A stretch of 64,000 nt of DNA from UBA7446 sp038143535 (lineage in GTDB: Bacteria > Bacteroidota > Bacteroidia > Flavobacteriales > Flavobacteriaceae): the NCBI GenBank assembly GCA_038143535.1, contig JAYQMD010000001.1, positions 930,001 through 994,000 on the forward strand, given 5' to 3'. The translations under genes were made by a program, and so were the position numbers. Positions 36,400 through 42,962 of this stretch are shown here, one piece after another; positions within the stretch are counted from its first letter, which is position 1, and each line of letters starts with the position of its first letter. Below the pieces are notes generated by a model that saw only the letters and a list, made by a program, of their open reading frames with translations, was not told where the DNA came from and ran no database searches.

Positions 36400-36474
36400 G
36401 GTGGAAGACCGGTCTCGAACCGGCGACCTCTAGAACCACAATCTAGCGCTCTAACCAACTGAGCTACAACCACC
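36400..36474 (-). tRNA. tRNA-His (GTG), apparently chimeric
   Basis: Cloverleaf with extra G at -1, D-arm AGCTCAGTTGGTTAGAGC, anticodon stem CTAGA / TCTAG around TTGTGGT (anticodon GTG) and T-arm GCCGG TTCGAGA CCGGT. The acceptor stem is faulty: 5' GGTGGTTG faces 3' CTTCCACC, leaving two T-T mismatches at 5-68 and 6-67. The 5' half plus 4 bp of flank is repeated perfectly at 45677-45725. This suggests 5' and 3' halves of different origin, joined by site-specific recombination in the anticodon region. Confidence 0.88.
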
Positions 36475-36479
36475 ATTTT
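36431..36479 (-). repeat. Attachment-site repeat, left copy
   Basis: 49 bp identical to 45677-45725; it is the 5' half of the intact tRNA-His and its upstream ATTTT. Beyond it the two flanks remain similar but not identical up to the -7 box (CAAATGTA on the plus strand). Confidence 0.85.
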
Positions 36480-36487
36480 CTATGATA

Positions 36488-36519
36488 CAAATGTAAATCG
36501 ATTTTCCTTCTTAATCAAA
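36488..36519 (-). promoter_or_regulatory. Promoter of tRNA-His
   Basis: Minus strand TTTG (36516-36519), 20-nt spacer, TACATTTG (36488-36495), 13 nt before the tRNA. Confidence 0.7.
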
Positions 36520-36578
36520 AACTTTTTTGCATAAACTTAAGTCTTCATTACTTCATTAATGCGATTAATAATTATCTT

Positions 36579-36659
36579 AAATATACGGAATTTTACCCTG
36601 TTCTCGGCACTTTCTCGGCACTTTTTACCCATTTTATCACTTCTTTTTTAACTCTGCCG
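36579..36659 (-). repeat. Right arm of inverted repeat around tRNA-His
   Basis: Pairs with 36256-36314. It carries two CTCGGCAC units 11 bp apart (36603-36610, 36614-36621), complementary to the GTGCCGA units on the left, and ends in AACTCTGCCG, which matches the start of the left arm. Position roughly symmetric about the tRNA core. Confidence 0.72.
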
Positions 36660-36799
36660 AAATTGCTCGTATAGCCTAAAATATACAACGGCTCTGTTTG
36701 AGTGCCCTTTTCCACCTGCCATTGTAATTTCATCCACCAGTAAGATTATCTTTTTGTAACCAACCCTGAAACCTACAATAGATTTATTATTTTCGATAT

Positions 36800-39246
36800 A
36801 TGAAAAAAACATTATTCCTGCTCTTATTTTTGCCTGTTTTGGGGTTTGGGCAAGGCGAACAACGCTATGCTGATGGCACAGCCACTGACCAAGACGGTAA
36901 TACTTTTGAGTGGATAAACTATGGTGCACAGGACTGGGCGATAGAAAACGCAGAAGTAGTTACTTATCGTGATGGTACATTTATAAATTATGTTTACGAC
37001 GCAACACAGTGGGCTAATTTTACTACCGGCGCTTATTGCTACATTGATAATGACCCAACCAAAGGAATACTTTATAATTGGTATGCCGTAATGGGTATTC
37101 ACGATAATGACCCAAGCACTCCAAACAAAGAGTTTGCCCCTTGTGGATGGACTGTGCCGAGTGATGCAGATTGGACAGAATTTGAAAATTTCTTAATTAG
37201 TAATGGCTATAACTACGATGAAACAATTACAGAAAATAAAATTGCCAAGTCTATGGCATCAACAACAGGGTGGAATAATTCTACAAACATTGGAGCTGTA
37301 GGTAATGACCAATTGTTAAACAATAAAAGTGGCTTTAATGCGATTCCTAAAGGGTTGCGTAACTATGAGGGCTTATTCATGTTCGAAGGTAAAAAAGCAT
37401 TTTTTGGAGTTCTACAGAATGGTATGAAGAGGTAGGAGGTTTTAGACCTGCTATACAGCGTAACCTGACTCATACACTTGATTCTTTAGGACCAATATAT
37501 CTAACCGAAAGTCTCAAACAGAGTGGTCTTTCAGTTAGATTTATAAGAGATAATACTCCCCCAGAAATTTTCACCCCATCTACAAAAAATGAATTACAAA
37601 ATGCTATTTCTCTTTACTCCAGCTCAATTGAGTATGCAATCTGTAAGTTTGGGGATATTAATACATGGGACGTAAGTAATATAAACGATATGAGTAATCT
37701 ATTTGACATATGGGGAGATGGGGGATTCAACCATGATATTAGTAATTGGGATGTTAGTAATGTAGCTGATATGAGTTACATGTTTGATTTTTGCAGAAAC
37801 TTTAATCAGGATATTGGGAATTGGGATGTTAGTAATGTCACTAATATGAAGTACATGTTCCATTTTGCAGAAAATTTTAATCAAAATATAAATAATTGGG
37901 ATGTTAGTAATGTTAATGATATGTCATACATGTTTTGGGATTCTTCAAAATTTAATCAGCCATTAGACAAATGGACTGTTAAGAATGTTTCAAACATGGA
38001 AGGGTTATTTATTGGTGCTTCATCCTTTAACCAAAATATTGGAAATTGGGATGTTAGTAACGTTACTAATATGTTTAACATGTTCAAATTTGCCCGTTCA
38101 TTTAATCAAGACATCAGTAATTGGGATGTAGGAAATGTTAATAGTATGGCTACAATGTTTGCTGGTGCTTCATCCTTTAATCAAGATATTGGAAACTGGG
38201 ATGTAGGTAATGTTACTAATATGAGCGGAATGTTCTCTGGTGCTTCATCCTTTAACCAAAATATTGGCAACTGGGATGTGAGTAATGTTACTAATATGCA
38301 GGCAATGTTCTCTGGTGCTTCATCCTTTAACCAAAATATTGGCAACTGGGATGTGAGTAATGTTACTAATATGCAGGCAATGTTTGCTAATGCTTCATCC
38401 TTTAATCAAGATATTGGCAACTGGGATGTAAGTAGTGTAACTAACATGAGAAGCCTTTTTCAGAACAACAAAGTTTTTAACCAAGAAATTGGCAACTGGG
38501 ATGTGGGTAATGTTATTGATATGGGATATATGTTTGCTGGCTTTTCAGGATTACTTATTAATGATGACTTTGGCAGCGATTTTAATAAAGACATTGGAAA
38601 TTGGGATGTAAGTAATGTTATTGACATGCAAAGAATGTTTGCTGGTGCTTCATCCTTTAATCAAGATATTAGCAACTGGGATGTGAGTAGTGTAGAAAAA
38701 ATGTATGATATGTTCATTAATGCTAATTCATTTAATCAGAATATTAGTAATTGGAACTTTAACGTATTTAATTACAGTTTAAGCAGGTTTTTAAATAATA
38801 CTTCTCTATCTGTTGAAAATTATGATAAAATTCTTAGTGCACTTGCAAATAAATATAGAAGCGGAGAGGTTAACGTAGCTAATTTTAGATTTGGAGCAGA
38901 AGGTTTAAAATTTTGTAATGACCATGACAGAAGCTATCTCATAAATGAATATAATTGGACAATAATTGATAATGGACAAGCAGATAGTGCATACTGTGCC
39001 TCGTTAAGTGTTCAAAACATATCTAATTCAACCATAAAAATATATCCTAATCCCACAACATCAATACTAACCATTGAGGGTAATAAGGAATACGATATTG
39101 AAGTTTACGATATGGCGGGAAACAAGTTAATGGCACTTACGGGTAACTCTATAAATATGGCACACCTATCTACTGCTACGTACATTGTAAAAGCAACAGA
39201 CAAGTCAAACAGCGAAGAGTTAACCTATAAAGTAGTTAAGAATTAG
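36800..39246 (+). CDS. FISUMP + BspA-like repeat surface protein with T9SS sorting domain, one frameshift
   Basis: Residues 1-18 are a signal peptide (MKKTLFLLLFLPVLGFG). A FISUMP domain (about 20-245) reads WAIENAEVV, APCGWTVPSDADWTEFENFL, GFNAIPKGLRN. The frame breaks in a six-T run (37400-37405); one extra T gives FWSSTEW then SGLSVRFIRD and joins the long downstream frame, 815 aa in all. Next come about a dozen 25-residue DUF285 repeats (NWDVSNVTNM, MF, GASSFNQ) and a C-terminal type A T9SS sorting domain (KIYPNPTTSILTIEG...YIVKATDKSN). Predicted surface-anchored or secreted adhesin-like protein; its ligand is unknown. Confidence 0.85.
37660..38760 (+). repeat. 75-bp tandem repeats in the BspA-like gene
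   Basis: Units of 75 bp encode 25-residue repeats. Two neighbouring units (38229-38303 and 38304-38378) are identical, so copy number has changed recently or can change; others are 70-95 percent alike by eye. This is coding sequence, not an independent element. Confidence 0.85.
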
Positions 39247-39247
39247 A

Positions 39248-39535
39248 ATGAGGAGATTTTCAATTTTTTGTATACTTTTATTTTGCAGTTGCGGTGCAGG
39301 TTTAACTATTTCTTTCCCAAAAAAATTTGATTATCCAAAAAGTATAATAGACGAAATTAAGAATGCGGATTGTGATGACTTAAAAGAACTTCAATCAGGC
39401 TTTAAAAAAAGTCGAAAAAAAATATCTTTATTTGAAACAAGAAAAAGGGATTCACTAATGTATTTACGAAATGGAGCATATAGAGCAATGTTAATTAATA
39501 ATTGTAAAGAAAAAGGAGTTCCATTTTATTTTTAA
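39248..39535 (+). CDS. Small lipoprotein of unknown function
   Basis: 95 residues with a lipobox (FCILLFCSCGAG) followed by a short charged helical region. Its ATG overlaps the upstream region by 1-2 nt after the repeat-protein stop, so they are co-transcribed. No family recognised. Confidence 0.65.
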   Translation: MRRFSIFCILLFCSCGAGLTISFPKKFDYPKSIIDEIKNADCDDLKELQSGFKKSRKKISLFETRKRDSLMYLRNGAYRAMLINNCKEKGVPFYF

Positions 39536-39963
39536 GTATGTGATAGTTTCAGCTTATATTTAATCAAATGCCAAAAAGAATTAATCTTGCAATAATCTTT
39601 TAGGTAGGTTTTAATCTGATTTTCCACCTGTCAAACCACACTCTATCAATAAGTTGAGTTATTAATAAGATTGATTAAGTAAAGAAATGCCGTAAAAGAT
39701 GGTTATGGGTTTTAATGAGTCTTAAAAGGGAGCACTCTCTAAAAAACCATCAGTAATGTTACACCACTACCGAATCACATTATCAGTTCCTTATTTATCT
39801 GGCATTAAGTAAAATATATTTAATAAAAAAGAGGTTAACCTCCTTAAAAAATCAACCTCTCATCTTCTGTTATTTTATCTTTTTCTATATCATGTTATAT
39901 TCTTTTAACTCATCTTATATTATCTTATCTTATAGCATTGCGAACGCATATGCGAACGCAGGG
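39536..39963. other. Gene-free A+T-rich stretch with small repeats
   Basis: About 430 bp. It contains a hairpin that would act as terminator on the minus strand (39829-39860, AGAGGTT / AACCTCT then T6), a low-complexity CTTATATTATCTTAT stretch, and two GCGAACGCA units 11 bp apart at 39939-39960 beside the DUF4373 gene. The latter could be iterons. No gene is supported. Confidence 0.45.
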
Positions 39964-40374
39964 TTAATTAAAAGGGAAATCATCATCCAATTCTTTTTTC
40001 TTGATAGGCTCTTTTTGATGCCTTTTCTTGGCGCTTTCAGTAGCTTTCTTGGATTTACTCAAAACATATTCTAAATACTCCTGTGCCCTAACATTAAAGA
40101 ATCCAGAGTCATCAATTTTAAATAAGTCAAAGTCATTTATAACGGATGCTATTAATTCTTTGTTACTCTCATTGTTCTCTAACCTGAATGTAAATAGTAA
40201 CTCTTCAAGGTTATATTCAAGGCATCCTTTGTTTAGGTAAATCTGTTCAAGTAATTTCCAAAATACACCATACCCTTTCAATCCAAGTCTAGATTCAAGT
40301 TTAATTATCTTATTGTCTGACGACGCTGTAAAGTCGTGTTTGAACCAATGGTTCTCAAATTTTGCTTTTTTCAT
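39964..40374 (-). CDS. DUF4373 (Lin1244/Lin1753-type) DNA-replication-like protein
   Basis: 136 residues. The N-terminal 90 match the DUF4373 pattern: WFKHDFTASSDNKIIKLESRLGLKGYGVFWKLLEQIY, a winged-helix domain shared by DnaD-like proteins of phages and mobile elements. The C-terminus is Lys-rich and ends DDDFPFN, resembling the acidic-aromatic tip by which such proteins bind partners. It supports a mobile-element origin. Confidence 0.75.
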   Translation of the reverse strand: MKKAKFENHWFKHDFTASSDNKIIKLESRLGLKGYGVFWKLLEQIYLNKGCLEYNLEELLFTFRLENNESNKELIASVINDFDLFKIDDSGFFNVRAQEYLEYVLSKSKKATESAKKRHQKEPIKKKELDDDFPFN

Positions 40375-40548
40375 ATTATTAGATTAAAAAATTATACAAT
40401 GAATGTACAGGGCGGATGTAGATTTTAAAAGAGAATTGAAAAAACCTTTCAATAACTTTTCATAAATGTGTAAGAAAAATCCTATAGATTGCAGGTGCAA
40501 ATGAAAAATAACTCAATAAAAAATGAGTGAAATAGTTAATGAAATAGT

Positions 40549-40824
40549 CTAATTCAACACATCATTAACAGTATGTAGTTGGTTAAACTTCCTTTTGGCA
40601 TCCTCGTAATTCATATGTGCCCATGCCCAAATTGAAAAGTGCTTTGCCAATGGATACACTTCCTTTTGGCGTTTTGTATTAACCACTCTTCTAAACACTT
40701 CATAATAGATACTACTACCTGAATTTACTTCATAGATGTATGCAGTATTTGATTTTTGGACTTGCTTGAATTCAAATCCTCTTACCTCTCCTCTTCCTAT
40801 AAACTCTTTTTCTAATAGCTTCAT
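40549..40824 (-). CDS. Small accessory protein of mobile elements
   Basis: 91 residues (MKLLEKEFIGRGEVRGFEFKQVQKSN...), no signal or membrane helix. The pattern YEVNSGSSIYYEVFRRVVN...YPLAKHFSIWAWAHM is a type often seen next to replication genes in Bacteroidota elements, but I cannot name a function. Its ATG overlaps the stop of the ribbon-helix-helix gene (ATGA), so they are coupled. Confidence 0.6.
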   Translation of the reverse strand: MKLLEKEFIGRGEVRGFEFKQVQKSNTAYIYEVNSGSSIYYEVFRRVVNTKRQKEVYPLAKHFSIWAWAHMNYEDAKRKFNQLHTVNDVLN

Positions 40825-40958
40825 ATTATTATTCTTTTACGTATTAAGTCAGATAGTCGCATTTCACGTTCTGACGCTTGTTTTTTTAGCAATTCAAACT
40901 CCGATGGTTTGACTCTTACATTTATGTTTTTTGTTTTACATTCTATAGTATTTGACAT
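40821..40958 (-). CDS. Ribbon-helix-helix protein (MobC/antitoxin-like)
   Basis: 45 residues: MSNTIECKTKNINVRVKP, SEFELLKKQASEREM, RLSDLIRKRIII. This is a ribbon-helix-helix DNA-binding fold as in MobC relaxosome proteins or antitoxins (beta strand NINVRVK, then two helices). The stop overlaps the next start. A mobilisation role would need a relaxase, which is absent from the window. Confidence 0.6.
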   Translation of the reverse strand: MSNTIECKTKNINVRVKPSEFELLKKQASEREMRLSDLIRKRIII

Positions 40959-41203
40959 AACTTTTTCTTTGGTTTACATATAAGTAATAACCAAGTCCAA
41001 AAGTGTTTTGCTTTTGTCTGGCGTTATTGGAAAAAACTTATCCTTTTAGGGGGTTAAAACAGCCGATTTGAGCCTTACTGTTTGGGCGTTCAGGCACTTT
41101 TAGAGCATTGGTAGGGTGTAAGTATACTTGAGAAATTAAAGTGGCTATTTAAAGAAAATGTCATTAACTTTATACAAGATTTAGAATACTGAATGAGTAG
41201 ATT
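40959..41203. other. Intergenic region between RHH and DUF3427 genes
   Basis: 245 bp between divergent genes. It is less A+T-rich than its surroundings in the middle (TTAGGGGGTTAAAAC, GGCGTTCAGGC). It may hold the promoters for both sides or an oriT, but no clear hairpin was found. Confidence 0.3.
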
Positions 41204-42147
41204 ATGAATCCAAAAAAAATCCTAAAATTAGGTCTTAAGTATTCAAAGAAAGACTTATCAGAATTACTTGAACAACCTACTTTGGCATTAGTTAGAGAAG
41301 GTTTGTTTCATTGTAAAAACTCTGACGGTACTTTATTCTTTGTTGATTTAGAAAAGAAAGGAAAAGAAGAGCGGTTTCATTTTGATGACTACTTTGAAGA
41401 AGACTTTTTCATTGGGATTCTCAAACAACACAGCATATCAACTCTCCAAAAATTCAGGAAATTATTACTGGTGTAAGGACTCCTCATCTATTTGTTAGAT
41501 TACAGCCTAAAATAAAGAGTATAACGCAGCCTTTTGTTTATTGTGGTCGATTGGTTTATTCTGATTACGTTAAGGGTACTGAAAAACCAGTTCATTTGAT
41601 ATTTCAAAACATTGATTATGATGATAATTCAAATAATGATGAACTGCTTAATATTTACAACTGGAAACCATCTAAAGCAGGAAAGGATACAAGGTTTAAA
41701 GGTTTGAAACAAGGAGTTATTTCTGAACGAAGAAAGTCAACTTTTAAAAAACCTAATGAAACACAAAGGAGTGGTCTTGTAACCTCAAGAGTTGGTCAAG
41801 GTTATTATAGACAAAATATAGTGCAGAAGTGGGATGGAAAATGCCCCATTAGTCAAATTGACCTTAAAGAAATTTTAATAGCATCTCATATAGTTGGCTG
41901 GGCAGAATCTAACGACGAAGAAAGGTTAGATGTTGAAAATGGGATTCTATTAGCACCTCACATCGATGCTTTATTTGATAAACATTTAATTTCATTCCAA
42001 GACGACGGGAAGATTTTAATTTCAAATAGATTAAATTCAAAATTAATAGAATTACTTGGTATTAATCACTCCATAATACTACCTACAACGAATGGAATGT
42101 TCAAGTACCTTAAAAGACATAGGGAGCGTTTTTATGAAAAGAAATGA
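41204..42147 (+). CDS. DUF3427-HNH endonuclease, one frameshift
   Basis: The frame breaks in a five-T run at 41405-41409. One extra T turns the junction into DYFEEDFFHWDSQTTQHIN and joins the downstream frame, giving 314 aa. The N-terminal two thirds match DUF3427 (FHWDSQTTQHINSPKIQEI, HLFVRL, FVYCGRLVYSDYVKGTEKPVHL). The C-terminus is an HNH nuclease: CPISQIDLKEILIASHIVGW, ENGILLAPHIDALFDKHLI. DUF3427-HNH proteins occur in restriction-like loci. The stop overlaps the NUDIX start by 14 bp. Function in defence is inferred. Confidence 0.75.
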
Positions 42148-42508
42148 TGTTGCCTGTGGTGTTGTTATTAATAATGATGGGGAATATTTAATTACTCAAA
42201 GAGGAGGCGGAGAATTTTCTGGAAAATGGGAGTTTGCTGGCGGCAAGTTAAAGTCAAATGAAACTCCGTTTGATGCTATTAAAAGAGAATTAGATGAAGA
42301 GTTGAATCTTAATGTTCATCCTGTCAGAGAATTATTCACATCAACTTACAAGAGTTATAACTTAATATTCATTGAGTGTAAAATTATATCAAATAAAATT
42401 ATTTTGAGAGAGCACCAAAAATATGAGTGGGTAAATAAAGGTCGGCTTATTGAGTTTGAGTTTTTAGAAGGTGATAAAGAATTTATAAAATATATTTGCT
42501 TTCAATAA
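42134..42508 (+). CDS. NUDIX hydrolase (MutT-like)
   Basis: 124 residues with a complete Nudix box: GGKLKSNETPFDAIKREL then DEELNL. Start MKRNDVACGVVINNDGEYLITQR at 42134, inside the end of the DUF3427-HNH gene. Small MutT-like enzymes hydrolyse 8-oxo-dGTP or dCTP, but specificity cannot be told. Placement within a nuclease operon is unusual for a housekeeping MutT. Confidence 0.85.
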   Translation: MKRNDVACGVVINNDGEYLITQRGGGEFSGKWEFAGGKLKSNETPFDAIKRELDEELNLNVHPVRELFTSTYKSYNLIFIECKIISNKIILREHQKYEWVNKGRLIEFEFLEGDKEFIKYICFQ

Positions 42509-42527
42509 GAAATTGAAATAGTAGAGA

Positions 42528-42916
42528 ATGCAACTAAATAAAGTCAATTATAAAGAACTAAACGCCAAGCAAAAGGAGAATTACAATTTCCATAAGGTTG
42601 CTGCTGCATTAGCGGAATACGGCTATAATTCAATGCGTTTAAATGATGATTGGCAGGGCGCTGACTTCATTGCTGTAAAAGGAGACGAAATGCTTAAAAT
42701 ACAGCTTAAAGGACGTTTTACAGTTGATGAAAAGTATAGAGGTAAGGATATTTATATCTCGTTTATTGAGGATGGCAAAATTAAAATTTATAAGCACGAT
42801 GAAGCAGTAAACCTCCTCCTGAAAAAACAAAAAATACTGAATCTTGGGCAGAAAAAGGAGGCTATTCTTGGGGCAAAACTCCGAAGCAATACGATAAAAT
42901 AATTACAGAATTATAA
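42528..42916 (+). CDS. Small PD-(D/E)XK-like nuclease candidate, probable frameshift
   Basis: The core LAEYGYNSMRLNDDWQGADFIAV then MLKIQLKGRFTVDEKY fits a PD-(D/E)XK pattern (Asp in GADF, then Q-x-K). In the given frame it ends at 42902. Adding one A in the six-A run 42829-42834 yields KNTESWAEKGGYSWG then KTPKQYDKIITEL and a stop at 42916, a more natural C-terminus of 129 aa. That stop lies 1 nt from the stop of integrase-tail copy C on the other strand. Third gene of the nuclease-NUDIX operon. Confidence 0.65.
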
Positions 42917-42917
42917 C

Positions 42918-42962
42918 CTAAACCATAGGCATATCCTCTTCTTTTAGTTCAGCTATTTCTAA
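42918..42962 (-). repeat. Integrase 3'-tail copy C
   Basis: Fifteen codons LEIAELKEEDMPMV plus TAG on the minus strand, matching copies A and D. The adhesin gene upstream stops inside its first codons, and the nuclease gene on the plus strand ends 1 nt from its stop. The core CCTATGGTTTA is intact. With copy D it directly repeats around a 2.4-kb cassette. Confidence 0.8.

Larger units (their letters stand above)
36475..36799. other. Gene-free stretch right of tRNA-His
   Basis: 325 bp. It contains the tRNA promoter (36488-36519), the right arm of the inverted repeat (36579-36659) and an unassigned stretch leading to the FISUMP gene. No gene is supported here. Confidence 0.6.

Noticed and set aside
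37660..38760. Tandem DNA repeats as a non-coding satellite
   Set aside because: They keep one open frame of 25-residue DUF285 repeats.
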